Below are positions 1 through 8,230 of a stretch of 64,000 nt of DNA, one piece after another. This DNA comes from Sorangium cellulosum (GTDB taxonomy: Bacteria > Myxococcota_A > Polyangia > Polyangiales > Polyangiaceae). The notes under the pieces are model-generated. The model saw nothing but the letters and a program-made list of their open reading frames with translations, searched no databases and was not told the origin of the DNA. Made by a program: the position numbers and the translations under genes. Each line of letters starts with the position of its first letter. The first letter of the stretch is position 1. Location: NCBI RefSeq assembly GCF_002950945.1, contig NZ_CP012673.1:2542001-2606000 (forward strand). Direction: 5' to 3'.

Positions 1-2
1 GC

Positions 3-1157
3 GGCGCCCGCAGTATGGGAGCCATGGACGCCTTCGTCACCCGGCGTTATCTCGACGCGACCGAGCCGACGTTCAAGGTCTTCGGCGGCTCGGGCACGGA
101 CCACGGCAGGCTCGTGGAGAGCGGTGCGGAAGGCACCGTGATCCTCGCCGGGACCTTCCAGAACAGCGTCACGTTCGACGGCATTCAGCTCAACAGCGTG
201 GCCGGCGGCACGGACCTGTTCGTGGCGAAGCTCGATGGCAACGGCAACCTGCTCTGGCTGGGGCAAATCGGCGGTATGGGCCCCGACGCCGTCGACGGGC
301 TCTCCGTGGATCGAGACGGCGGCATCTTCGTCGCGGGCACGACCATCAACGATGTGCAGGTATTCGGCGAGCCGCTGAGCGGCGGCGGTGGAGAGGACAT
401 CTTCGTCGCGAAGATCAGCCCCGACGGGGAGCTCCTCTGGAAAAGGGCCTTCGGCGATCAGAGCCTCCAGCGCGCTCGGGACGTCGCGGCCACGCCGGAC
501 GGCGGCGCGGTCGTGGTCGGCCACTTCACGGGCTCGGTGGATTTCGGGAACGGGGAGCGCCGGGCCTCCAGCCAGGACGCGTTCATGGTGAAGTTCGACG
601 CGGAGGGCAACACGTCGTGGGACAGGGTCTACGGCGACACCCTGGATCAGGACCTCACGGCGGTCGCGGTGGGCGGCAACGGGAACATCTATGTCGCGGG
701 GAGCGCCTCCGGGACGATCGTCCTCGGCGGGGCGCAATTGCGGAGCGTCGACGAGACCGACGTGGTCGTCGCCGCGTTCCGCGCCGACGCCACGGCCCTC
801 TGGAGCGGCATCTACCCCGGCCGGGGCCCTCAGACGGCGCTGGCCGTGGCGGTCGACGGGGCGAACAACGCCCTCGTGGCCGGCGAGTTCCAGGAGGGCA
901 TCACCATCGGCGAGGCTCGCTTGGCCGCCACCGGCGGCAAGGACACGTTCCTGGTGAAGCTCGACCCGTCGGGAGAGCCGGCCTGGGCGAAGCACTTCGG
1001 CGGTACGATGGACCAGATCCCCGAGGCCGTCGCGGTCGATGCGCTCGGGAACATCGCGCTGACAGGCACGTTCTGGGGCACCATGACGTTCGGGCAAGAC
1101 GTCTTGTTGACGAACGCCGGCGGCGGCGGCGCGTTCCTCATCACGCTGCGGCCCTGA
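3..1157 (+). CDS. SBBP-type beta-propeller repeat protein (5' end outside window)
   Basis: About 384 residues of a protein made of repeated 45-55-residue units. The units contain lines such as DAFMVKFDAEGNTSWDRVYG and DTFLVKLDPSGEPAWAKHFGG, each followed by a short strand ending in VAG(T/S/E)F. This is the pattern of SBBP/beta-propeller repeats found in secreted myxobacterial proteins, where they form extracellular propeller blades of unknown ligand. The frame is open to the left edge and the first visible residues are already repeat-like, so the true start and any signal peptide are upstream. An ATG at position 15 is the first in-window start. The stop is followed at once by a convergent VOC gene. 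Fold assignment is fairly sure; function is unknown. Confidence 0.8.
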   Translation, partial: GARSMGAMDAFVTRRYLDATEPTFKVFGGSGTDHGRLVESGAEGTVILAGTFQNSVTFDGIQLNSVAGGTDLFVAKLDGNGNLLWLGQIGGMGPDAVDGLSVDRDGGIFVAGTTINDVQVFGEPLSGGGGEDIFVAKISPDGELLWKRAFGDQSLQRARDVAATPDGGAVVVGHFTGSVDFGNGERRASSQDAFMVKFDAEGNTSWDRVYGDTLDQDLTAVAVGGNGNIYVAGSASGTIVLGGAQLRSVDETDVVVAAFRADATALWSGIYPGRGPQTALAVAVDGANNALVAGEFQEGITIGEARLAATGGKDTFLVKLDPSGEPAWAKHFGGTMDQIPEAVAVDALGNIALTGTFWGTMTFGQDVLLTNAGGGGAFLITLRP

Positions 1158-1160
1158 GGT

Positions 1161-1892
1161 TCACCTCGCGGCGGGGCGCCCTTCATCGGGCGGCGTGAGC
1201 GCGTCGATGGCGTCAAGATCGCGCTGGATCTGCGCGCGCTCCTCGCCGGAGAGCGGCACCTCGTCGAGCTCGGCGCGCAGGGACCGGGCGCGCGCCGGAT
1301 CCCCCAGCACGATCGCGAGCTCGGCCCGGGCCGCGAGGGCGCGGGCGCGCTCGATCGGGGCGGCCGGCTCGTCCCGGGCGAGGGCCACGTCGAGGACCTT
1401 GGCGGCCGCGGCGTCGTCGTTCTTGAAGTCGCGCAGGCGCGCCGCCGCGCGCAGCGCCCGGCCGAGCCTGGTCTCCGAGCGCGAGCCGGGGTCCCCCTCG
1501 TCGTGGTCGTCCGGCTCGCCCTGCCGGATGAAGATCACCGAGTTGCCGGCGACGTCGACCACCGTGAAGCGACTCTGCCCCTTCTTCATGCGCGAGATCC
1601 GGGGCAGCCCCGCGATCGGCACCTTGCCGTACGCCTGCCGCAGGCCCTCCGCGAACGTCTCGTGCAGGCGCTCGACCTCCGGGACGAGCACCAGGCACGT
1701 GCTGTAGGACGTCTCTGGATTCAGCCACTTGAGGCCCATGAAGTGCAGGTGGACATCGCCCCGGCGCGTCGCCGCGTACACGTTCGGCGACGTCTGCTCG
1801 TGGGTGACCTCGAAGCCGAGGGCCCGGTAGAACGCCAGCGTCTCGGGCATCGAGGCGCACGGAAGCACGGGAATTGTCATCGCTTGACCCAT
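1161..1892 (-). CDS. VOC/glyoxalase-superfamily protein with helical C-terminal extension
   Basis: 243 residues. Residues 5-125 read as a vicinal-oxygen-chelate (glyoxalase/bleomycin-resistance) domain: IPVLPCASMPETLAFYRALG at the start, HLHFMGLK in the middle and SRFTVVDVAGNSVIFI at the end. The remaining 110 residues are Ala/Arg/Glu-rich and look helical, perhaps TPR-like, which is longer than the usual 120-150-residue single-domain protein. The start at 1892 is chosen because AAGGGTGAG precedes it, and it lies 4 bases past the stop of the upstream MarR gene, so the two are translationally coupled. A second ATG is at 1880. The substrate cannot be read; a MarR-controlled resistance or detoxification role is an inference from context. 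Confidence 0.82.
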   Translation of the reverse strand: MGQAMTIPVLPCASMPETLAFYRALGFEVTHEQTSPNVYAATRRGDVHLHFMGLKWLNPETSYSTCLVLVPEVERLHETFAEGLRQAYGKVPIAGLPRISRMKKGQSRFTVVDVAGNSVIFIRQGEPDDHDEGDPGSRSETRLGRALRAAARLRDFKNDDAAAAKVLDVALARDEPAAPIERARALAARAELAIVLGDPARARSLRAELDEVPLSGEERAQIQRDLDAIDALTPPDEGRPAAR

Positions 1893-1896
1893 GAGC

Positions 1897-2373
1897 TCAC
1901 CCTTCTTGCGCCCGTCGCGCGGGCGACGAGGCGTCCTGTTCGAGGACCTCCCGGGCCTTCCGGAGCGCATCCACGGCCGCGCGCAGGCTCGGGAGGTCGA
2001 TCTGTTTGCCCAGGCGGTCCGCCCACGCGGCCTGGCGCGCCTCGATCTGCCGCAGGGCCTCGCGCCCCGCCGCCGTGATCGCGATGAGCTTGGCGGTGCG
2101 GTGGTGCGGGTTCTCGGCGTACTCCACGAAGCCGTCGCGCTCCAGCACGTCCGCGACCTGCTGCACGCTCTGGCGCGTCAATCCCATCACCCGCGCGACG
2201 TTGGAGACCGGCGCCGGGCCGTGGTCCACCACGCCGAGCACCTGCCAGCGCGCGCTGGTGAGCCCCGCCGGCTTCGCCAGGCGATCCCCGGCCTCGAGCG
2301 CAAGGCCGTTCAGGCGGAACACCTCGATCACGAGCTCGCTGAACGTGGCTGCCGCCGCCGTGAGCCGGGCCAT
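1897..2373 (-). CDS. MarR-family transcriptional regulator
   Basis: 158 residues with the MarR winged helix: TSARWQVLGVVDHGPAPVSN, then a recognition-helix region VARVMGLTRQSVQQVADVLE and a wing VEYAENPHHRTAKLIAITAAG. MarR proteins bind short palindromes as dimers and are released by small ligands. The start at 2373 (MARLTAAAATF) fits the usual N-terminal helix; the longer open frame upstream runs through the probable promoter. The gene is first in a two-gene unit with the VOC protein, whose ATG lies 4 bases past this stop. A perfect 6-bp inverted repeat sits just upstream and overlaps a TTGACA box, which suggests autoregulation. The family call is secure; the ligand is unknown. Confidence 0.9.
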   Translation of the reverse strand: MARLTAAAATFSELVIEVFRLNGLALEAGDRLAKPAGLTSARWQVLGVVDHGPAPVSNVARVMGLTRQSVQQVADVLERDGFVEYAENPHHRTAKLIAITAAGREALRQIEARQAAWADRLGKQIDLPSLRAAVDALRKAREVLEQDASSPARRAQEG

Positions 2374-2393
2374 GCGCAAGAGATTGTCGCATC

Positions 2394-2407
2394 GACAGGT
2401 TCCTGTC
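2394..2407 (-). promoter_or_regulatory. candidate MarR operator overlapping a -35 box
   Basis: The sequence GACAGG-TT-CCTGTC is a perfect dyad with a 2-base centre, 20 bases upstream of the MarR start. On the minus strand it overlaps TTGACA (2404-2409), and GACAAT lies about 15 bases downstream of that as a possible -10. Position and symmetry fit an autorepressor site; binding is inferred. Confidence 0.5.
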
Positions 2408-2463
2408 AAATGGCGCGTTCGGCGGCGTGCTGGCTGCACCGCGGAAAGTCGGGCTGGGATGTG

Positions 2464-2583
2464 AAACGCCAAGGACGCCAAGGGCGCCAAGAGATCAGGG
2501 AGATGGAAGAAGGAAGTGCCGGTTCGGCCCCTCCCTTCTCCTCTTGGCGCGCTTGGCGTCCTTGGCGTCCTTGGCGGTTTTTC
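2464..2583. repeat. CGCCAAGG palindromic repeat, copy 1
   Basis: The left arm carries three spaced CGCCAAGG/CGCCAAGA units and the right arm four TTGGCG units, ending in a run of T. The arms flank a 50-base purine-rich then pyrimidine-rich centre. It lies downstream of the small membrane-protein gene at 2715-3026 (minus strand) and upstream of the MarR promoter. Related copies are at 27073 and 32662. A transcript could fold into a long stem; terminator or RNA-processing roles are inferred. Confidence 0.7.
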
Positions 2584-2714
2584 TGCTGATCCGGGGCACC
2601 CTCCGCAGCAGCAGCAGGAGCGGCGGCGCCGAGGTCCTGTGTCAGGGAGGCGGTTGAAGCGCCGGCGCGCGGGCGCGGCGCTCAGGGCGCGGGCGGAGGG
2701 CGCCCCCGCCGTGA

Positions 2715-3026
2715 TCAGCGGATGGCCGCGCTCTCGCGGCGGTTCGCGAGGCGCATCTGCGCGAACGTCTTCCCCTTCGCGCCGGCGGTGTCGGCCGCAG
2801 CCTCGGGCGAGCTCGAGTCCGCGTCGGCCTCCGCGCCCTCCTGCTTCGTCTCCTCGGCGCTGGCCTCGGTCTCGTCGTGCGGCGGAAAGACGGCCTTCGC
2901 GGTCGACACGAGCGCCACGCTCGTCAGCGCGACCACGGTCGCCGAGCCGGCGACGAACACCCCGATGTGCAGCAACGTGCGCTGGAGGAGGCTGCCTTCA
3001 TTCAACTTCCGGATGCTCTGCAACAT
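2715..3026 (-). CDS. small single-pass membrane protein, unknown function
   Basis: 103 residues. After a short basic N-terminus (MLQSIRKLNEGSLLQRTL) comes one hydrophobic stretch at about residues 19-45 (LHIGVFVAGSATVVALTSVA), which could be a membrane anchor or uncleaved signal. It is followed by an acidic, low-complexity Glu/Ala/Ser tail. I do not recognise a family. The gene stands alone between the glycosylase end and the CGCCAAGG palindrome, with AGGTAGCACC before the ATG. Codon use is GC-rich as in its neighbours, and the hydrophobicity pattern makes it more likely real than a chance frame. Confidence 0.6.
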   Translation of the reverse strand: MLQSIRKLNEGSLLQRTLLHIGVFVAGSATVVALTSVALVSTAKAVFPPHDETEASAEETKQEGAEADADSSSPEAAADTAGAKGKTFAQMRLANRRESAAIR

Positions 3027-3373
3027 GGTGCTACCTGCCTTTGATTCCAGCGCCCGTTCGCTGCGTGCGTCCGGTGATGTCCGGCGCCGCCACCTCGGTC
3101 GACGGTTCTCGACTCGGGTCTATTCCACGCTCGTCCACTTCCTCGATGCGAGCCGCATGCCAGCAAGCCGTTGCTCGCGGCGCCGCATGGAGCGCGCGCT
3201 CTCGGGGGCCATCCTGCCAAATTGGACACGACTGGCCCGCGCGCAACGGCGCACGTTGCCACAATGTCAATCCGACATCGCGGGAGCGAACCGACAGCGC
3301 GGCGAACGTGGCGACAGCGCGGGCGGGCGTCGGTGAGCGCCCGAGCGGCCACCCGAAGGAGGGCGGAGTCCCG
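3027..3373. other. intergenic region, no gene seen
   Basis: 347 bases between two minus-strand genes. It probably holds the promoter of the small membrane protein; a TTGACA box is present on the minus strand at 3265-3270 but has no convincing -10 partner. I see no strong hairpin or RNA gene. Confidence 0.4.
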
Positions 3374-4060
3374 TCAGCGTGGCAGCGGAGATCCGGGGGA
3401 CGCCGCGGGGGAGGCGCCGGCGAACGCCCGCGAGATCTCCGGGTGCTCCGCGAGGAGGCGGAGCGCGCGGCCGAGCAGCGAGATCCCCGGCTCCGTCCTG
3501 TGCCAAGTCGACGCGCCGCTCGGGTGCGGCAGGCAGAGGACGTCGGCGTCGACGCCGTGGTAACGCGCCCGGCGCACCTCGCCGATCACGGCCGCGAGCG
3601 GCCCTCGATGGCCGAGCACCTGCTCCACGGCAAGGGCGCCGACCGGCAGGATCAGCCGCGGCTCGAGGATCTCGACCTCGCGCGCGAGGTGGGTCCGGCA
3701 GCGCAGGATCTCCTCGGGATCCGGCTTGCGGTCGCCCCCGCCCCGGGCCTTGCCGGGGAAGCAGCGGGCGACGGCCGACATGTAGACGCGCCGCCGGAAC
3801 TCGTCCTCGCCGACGCCGAGCGCCGCCTCGAACCAGCGAAACAGGGTGCGCCCCGCCGTCCACGCGAACGGGCGGCCGAGCCGGCCCTCGCGCGGGCCGG
3901 GCGCCTGGCCGATCAGCAGGATCCGGCTCGGAACGGCCGGGCCGTGGACGACCGGTCCGAGCATCTTCGGGCACACACGGCACGCCTCGAGCTCGCGGTG
4001 GAGCGCGGCGAGCCGCCCCTCCACGCCGATGACAGAAAGACGGACCGCGGGACCTCTCAT
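3374..4060 (-). CDS. uracil-DNA glycosylase, 4Fe-4S family (COG1573 type)
   Basis: 228 residues. The enzyme family removes uracil from DNA to start base-excision repair. Visible signs are four cysteines at 27, 30, 100 and 121 (CxxC, then C-X20-C) that would hold a 4Fe-4S cluster; the active-site loop GQAPGPRE at 51-58 followed by GRPFAWTAG; and the second loop LPHPSG at 178-182. The last loop has Gly where family 4/5 enzymes often have Pro. The start is the ATG that overlaps the rhomboid stop by one base (TGATG), so the two genes are coupled. A longer open frame fused upstream is only the rhomboid gene in another frame. Which UDG family (4 or 5) it belongs to is uncertain. Confidence 0.88.
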   Translation of the reverse strand: MRGPAVRLSVIGVEGRLAALHRELEACRVCPKMLGPVVHGPAVPSRILLIGQAPGPREGRLGRPFAWTAGRTLFRWFEAALGVGEDEFRRRVYMSAVARCFPGKARGGGDRKPDPEEILRCRTHLAREVEILEPRLILPVGALAVEQVLGHRGPLAAVIGEVRRARYHGVDADVLCLPHPSGASTWHRTEPGISLLGRALRLLAEHPEISRAFAGASPAASPGSPLPR

Positions 4061-4686
4061 CACTTCCGCGTCAGGAGAGCGCCGCGGCGCGACGCCTCGG
4101 CGCGCCTGCGCAGGCGGCCCGCGATCAGGCGCGCCGCGAGCACGCCACCGAGGAAGCCGAACAGGTGGCCCTCCCAGGAGATTCCCGGCCGCGTCGGGAG
4201 AACGCCCCAGATCATGCCGCCGTAGAGGAGGCCGACGGCGGCGGAGAGCGCGATCGAGAGGGCGCTCCGCTCGAACCAGCCACGGAGGAGCAGGAAGCCG
4301 AAGTAGCCGAAGATGACGCCGCTCGCGCCGATATGCACCGAGGTGGCCGATCCGGTGAGCCAGACGCCGAGGCCGCCCACGAGGGCCGCGACGAAGCTCA
4401 CGAGGAAGAGGTCGCTCGTCTTGCGGAGCAGGATGAGCCAGCCGAGGGCGAGGAAAGGGACCGTGTTCGCGACGAGGTGCGCGAAGCCGCCGTGGAGCAG
4501 CGGCGCGAGCGCGATGCCGACGAGGCCAGGGACCGTGCGCGGGCGGATCCCGAGCCGGTCCAGCGACCCTCGGAAGACCACGAAATCCACGATCTCGATC
4601 GCCCACAGGAGCGCGATGAAGCCTCCGAGCAGCGCCGCATGGACCTTGAGCTCACGGGTGATCGACTTGCCTTGGGGGGTGCTCAT
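4060..4686 (-). CDS. rhomboid-family intramembrane serine protease
   Basis: 208 residues with about six hydrophobic segments. The family motifs are clear: HGGFAHLVAN (H70 and N74, the HxxxN pair in helix 2), GASG with the catalytic Ser122, and WEGHLFGFLGG with catalytic His174. Rhomboids cleave single-pass membrane proteins within the bilayer. The short cytoplasmic N-terminus (MSTPQGKSITRELKVH) precedes the first membrane helix. The stop overlaps the start of the uracil-DNA glycosylase gene, so the pair is one transcription unit although the functions look unrelated. The catalytic dyad is intact, so it is probably active; the substrate is unknown. Confidence 0.92.
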   Translation of the reverse strand: MSTPQGKSITRELKVHAALLGGFIALLWAIEIVDFVVFRGSLDRLGIRPRTVPGLVGIALAPLLHGGFAHLVANTVPFLALGWLILLRKTSDLFLVSFVAALVGGLGVWLTGSATSVHIGASGVIFGYFGFLLLRGWFERSALSIALSAAVGLLYGGMIWGVLPTRPGISWEGHLFGFLGGVLAARLIAGRLRRRAEASRRGALLTRK

Positions 4687-5008
4687 CGTGATGCCTCACC
4701 GGCTCCGTGAAGAGGAGCCCAGACCTCAACCGTAGCGCTTCGAAGGGCCTCGCGCGCGTCATCAAGGCGCCGCCGTCGGACGACGTGAGCCGGCGCCGGC
4801 CAGCGCACGTCAAGGCCGGCGCGCGGGAGGCCGGCGTGGCAACGCGGAGGGGGTCGCTGGCTCGGCCGGCATGCGAGCTCATCCGCCATGGGCGCCGTGC
4901 GCCGTGCGGTGCGTCGGCGCGGGAGGTGTAGACTCCCGGACAAGATGGCGGAGCACGGTGGCGGCGGGGACGAAAGGCGCAGGGCGCGCTAGGCAGACCG
5001 CCCTTCGG
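4687..5008. other. divergent intergenic region
   Basis: 322 bases between the rhomboid gene (minus) and the zinc-finger gene (plus). It must hold promoters in both directions. I see no obvious dyad, hairpin or small gene with good support. Confidence 0.4.
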
Positions 5009-5935
5009 ATGGAACGGCGACCGGAGACCGAGGCGACCGACACACGCGTGATGATCGAGCGTTACCTGCCCACGATCGAGCGCGCCCGCGCCGCGGGGGT
5101 CTCGGTGCGCACGCGCCTCTGGCACAAGCCGGGATCGGCGGTCGATCTGCTCGCCGTGGAGCCCGTCGAGCAGCGCCGCCTGGCCGCCGTGACGCTCGAC
5201 GCGCGCGCCCTCGGCCGCACCGTGTGGGAGAAGAACGTCGAGCTGAGCGAGGATCACTTCGCCGCATTCCCGACCGGGATCCCGCCGGAGCCCGCGCGTA
5301 TGATCGCCGCGAGCCACCACGTCCTCGTCGCCGCGCACGGCGAGGGGCCGGCCGCCTGCTCGATGTGCCCGACGCGCCCCGGCCGCGAGATCTGCGCGCG
5401 CTGCTGCGGCGGCGGGAAGATCCACCTCGATCACAATTACCGGGAGTACGAGCCCTGTCCGGGCTGCGGCGGCGCGGGGTTCGTGCGCTGCTCGGTGTGT
5501 GAGGGGGCGGCGCGGACGCGGCGCGCGCGCGTCCGCTTCGTCGAGGATCGGGTCGACACCCTGCGCTACACGTACGTCCCCTCGATGACGGTCGCGCTCG
5601 AGAGCGCGCTCGACGAGGCGCTCGCGCCGGGCGACCCCGGCGCGCTCCCCGACTGCCTGCGCTTCGATCCGCGCCCGAGGGCGACGGGGGGCCCCTACCG
5701 CGGCGGGCCTGCGGCGGAGCCGACGTTCCACGGCCACCGCTTCGGCGACGCGCTCCGGCGCGCGACCAGCGCCGCCGCAGGGCTCGGAGGGGAAGGGCAG
5801 ATCCTGCGGCAGGAGATCGCGACTTACGCGCGGCCGATCCTCTGGCTGCGCTACAAGATCCGGGGCGCGCGGCGCGAGGTGGTCCTCTCCGTGCGCGCGA
5901 GCGGAGAGCCGTTCGTGTTCGTCGCGCCGCGATGA
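5009..5935 (+). CDS. protein with a DnaJ-type four-CxxC zinc-binding region, no J domain
   Basis: 308 residues. Residues 117-164 hold four CxxC pairs (C117/C120, C129/C132, C150/C153, C161/C164), several followed by GxG, closely resembling the cysteine-rich centre of DnaJ, which binds two zinc ions. There is no HPD-containing J domain. The flanking regions are soluble alpha/beta sequence I do not recognise. The start at 5009 is the first ATG after which the sequence looks protein-like; an ATG at 5051 is the alternative. Seven bases separate its stop from the hydrolase gene that follows, so the two are co-translated. A chaperone-like or RNA/protein-binding role is possible but not shown. Confidence 0.75.
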   Translation: MERRPETEATDTRVMIERYLPTIERARAAGVSVRTRLWHKPGSAVDLLAVEPVEQRRLAAVTLDARALGRTVWEKNVELSEDHFAAFPTGIPPEPARMIAASHHVLVAAHGEGPAACSMCPTRPGREICARCCGGGKIHLDHNYREYEPCPGCGGAGFVRCSVCEGAARTRRARVRFVEDRVDTLRYTYVPSMTVALESALDEALAPGDPGALPDCLRFDPRPRATGGPYRGGPAAEPTFHGHRFGDALRRATSAAAGLGGEGQILRQEIATYARPILWLRYKIRGARREVVLSVRASGEPFVFVAPR

Positions 5936-5942
5936 GGGAACC

Positions 5943-6887
5943 ATGGCGGATGGGATGCGATCAGGGCTGAGCAGCGGAGCGGGGGCGGAGATGCTCGTCA
6001 AGGACCTGAACGATCACCTGATCCTCTTCTTCGACGGCCGGAACCCGGACGCCAGGCGGCTCACGCCGGAGTGGAACTGGCAGGACGACGCCGCGATGAA
6101 TCTCGGGATCGCCACCTACGCGATCCACCGGGGCGACGAGGCCCTCGTCTACGACACGTTCACGTCCCCGGATCAGGCCCGGCGGGTGCGGGCCCACCTG
6201 GAGGGGCGCGGCGTCCGGCGCTTCACCGTGGTGAACAGCCACTGGCACCTGGATCACGTCGGCGGGAACGCCGCCTATCAAGACGCGGCGATCGTCGCGT
6301 GTGCCCTCACGCGAGATCACCTCGCGAAGCAGAGGGCGGAGATCGAGTCCGGGACGTTGTGGGGCCCGCCCGCGATCCAGCCGCTCGCGCTGCCGACGAG
6401 GACGTTCGAGGGCAGGCTGGACCTCGACGTCGGGGGCATCCGGGTCGAGCTGCACCAGGTCAACATCCACAGCAAGGACAGCACCGTCCTCTACCTGCCC
6501 GCGGACAAGGCCCTGCTCGCGGGGGACACGCTCGAGGATACCCTGACGTACATGGTCGAGATCGAGGGCCTGGCCGATCACGTGGCGAACCTGCGGAAGC
6601 TCCGCGAGATGGACATCGAGGCCATCTTCCCGAACCACGGTGATCCCGCGGTCATCCAGGGCGGCGGTTATGGCAAGACCCTGATCGACGCGACCATCGG
6701 CTACATCACCCGGATGGTGCGCCGCGCCCACGACGAGGGGTGCCTGAACGGCACGATGGAGGAGTACGTGCAGGCGTCCGCCGCGAAGGGCTGGATTCAC
6801 CCCTTCGCGCCCTACCGGGACGTGCACCAGCAGAACCTCAAGCTCGTCCACGACCACTACAAGGACAGGCCGCTGCCCGAGCTCTGA
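5943..6887 (+). CDS. metallo-beta-lactamase-fold hydrolase
   Basis: 314 residues. The metal-binding motif HWHLDH at 100-105 (HxHxDH) is complete. Later parts of the fold are visible as LLAGDTLED and the C-terminal FPNHGDP, which supplies a further histidine. This fold hydrolyses thioesters, lactones, phosphodiesters or beta-lactams; the residues here do not single out one substrate. There is no signal peptide, so it is probably cytoplasmic. GAGGGA lies 7 bases before the ATG and overlaps the upstream stop, confirming the start and coupling to the CxxC protein. It is followed by an AraC regulator in the same direction after about 220 bases. Confidence 0.88.
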   Translation: MADGMRSGLSSGAGAEMLVKDLNDHLILFFDGRNPDARRLTPEWNWQDDAAMNLGIATYAIHRGDEALVYDTFTSPDQARRVRAHLEGRGVRRFTVVNSHWHLDHVGGNAAYQDAAIVACALTRDHLAKQRAEIESGTLWGPPAIQPLALPTRTFEGRLDLDVGGIRVELHQVNIHSKDSTVLYLPADKALLAGDTLEDTLTYMVEIEGLADHVANLRKLREMDIEAIFPNHGDPAVIQGGGYGKTLIDATIGYITRMVRRAHDEGCLNGTMEEYVQASAAKGWIHPFAPYRDVHQQNLKLVHDHYKDRPLPEL

Positions 6888-7128
6888 CCCGCGCCGAGCA
6901 GCCCGCCGACGCCGCGCGGGAGCGCGCGACCGCTGGAGCCGCGGAGGGCGAGCGGCTCTTGCCGCCATGCAGCACCAGCGTGAATTTCCGGAGTCACTGT
7001 CGCCGTCCACCACCGCGCGACCGCGGCTTCACGGTACTCCAGAGCACGGACCTGCCGCACGAGAGGGGTTGTCCGGGGTGGCCTCCCTGTCTTAGGGTGC
7101 AACCTGATTGACCTCTCCCGTGCTGAGC

Positions 7129-8127
7129 ATGCCAGCTCCGTCCGCGTTTTCAGACTTCGTCTTGCTCTTGGTCTCCGCGGCGCCGAAGCTCGGGCTGCCG
7201 ATCGACGTGGTCCTGCGGGACGCCGCCTTGCCGCCGGCGGCGCTCCAGCAGCGCGGGCTGCCGATCTCCCTGAGCGCGGCGCGGCAGATCTGGTCCGCTG
7301 CCGAGCGGGTGAGCGGCGACGCCCTGCTCGGGCTGCGCACCGCGGAGACGCTCGACGTCGGCGCGCTCGACCTCCTGGACTACCTCACCCGCAACAGCAC
7401 GCGCTTCGGCGAGGCGGTGGACCGGTCGATCCGGTTCGCGCCGCTGCTCGCCAGCGCCGGCGTGCTGAGCTTGAAGATGGTCGGGCGCCGCGCCCACTTC
7501 CGGCATTTCTCGCAGGACGGCGTGCCCGCCGTGTCGGACCTCATCGCCGGCCTGACGGTGCTCCGGGCGAGGACGTTCTCCGGCGAGGACATCCGCCCGC
7601 TGGCCGTTCGCTTCCGGCACCGTCGCGAGCGCGCCGCCGGCGAGTACGAGCGGATCTTCGGCGCGCCGGTCGAGTTCGATGCCCCCTTCGACGAGCTGGT
7701 CTTCGATCGGGAGCTCCTCGACGTGCCGTTCCGCTCCGCGGACCCGCGCCTCTGCGAGCTCCTCGAGGCGTGCGCGCAGGCCCGGCTGGAGGCGGTCGGC
7801 AGGGCCGGCGTGGCGGCGGCCGGCGCCTCGCCGGGGGCGGCCGCCTCGCCGGGCTTCCTCGACGAGGTCCGTCAGGCCCTCCGGATCTGCATCGCCGACG
7901 GCAACCCGAACCTCGACCGCGTCGCCGAGCACCTCGGCATGAGCGCGCGCACCGTGCAGCGGCAGCTGCGGGAGCAGGGGATGTCTCACCGCGCCCTGCT
8001 GACGGAGGTGCGGGCCGAGATCGCGAGCCGCTACCTGGCCTCCCAGAACCCCACGCATCGCGCGCTCGCCTCGCGGCTCGGTTATGCGAGCCCGCGCTCC
8101 GTGTCCCGCGCGCTGCGGCGCCAGTGA
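7129..8127 (+). CDS. AraC-family regulator with arabinose-binding-like N-terminal domain
   Basis: About 332 residues. The N-terminal two thirds matches the PF12625-type domain of OruR/ArgR-like AraC proteins (AAPKLGLPIDVVLRDAALPP, LGLRTAETLDVGALDLLDYL). The C-terminus is an AraC DNA-binding domain: NLDRVAEHLGMSARTVQRQL for the first helix-turn-helix and ALASRLGYASPRSVSRALRR for the second. Starts at TTG 7108, GTG 7120 and ATG 7129 are all possible; none has a strong ribosome-binding site. It lies downstream of the hydrolase and converges on the VWA gene. The family is clear, the inducer and targets are not. Confidence 0.85.
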   Translation: MPAPSAFSDFVLLLVSAAPKLGLPIDVVLRDAALPPAALQQRGLPISLSAARQIWSAAERVSGDALLGLRTAETLDVGALDLLDYLTRNSTRFGEAVDRSIRFAPLLASAGVLSLKMVGRRAHFRHFSQDGVPAVSDLIAGLTVLRARTFSGEDIRPLAVRFRHRRERAAGEYERIFGAPVEFDAPFDELVFDRELLDVPFRSADPRLCELLEACAQARLEAVGRAGVAAAGASPGAAASPGFLDEVRQALRICIADGNPNLDRVAEHLGMSARTVQRQLREQGMSHRALLTEVRAEIASRYLASQNPTHRALASRLGYASPRSVSRALRRQ

Positions 8128-8230
8128 GCTGAACCTCACCGGCGCCGCATCGGCTGGCGATCGGCGCGGCTGCCGGCGCGCGCGAGCCTCACCACGGAAG
8201 GCAACGCCGCGCCGGAGCCGCCAGGCGACC

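Noticed and set aside
3374..4606. A 410-codon frame that seems to fuse extra sequence to the uracil-DNA glycosylase
   Set aside because: The first 180 codons are the rhomboid gene read out of frame. The glycosylase start at 4060 with the one-base overlap is better supported.
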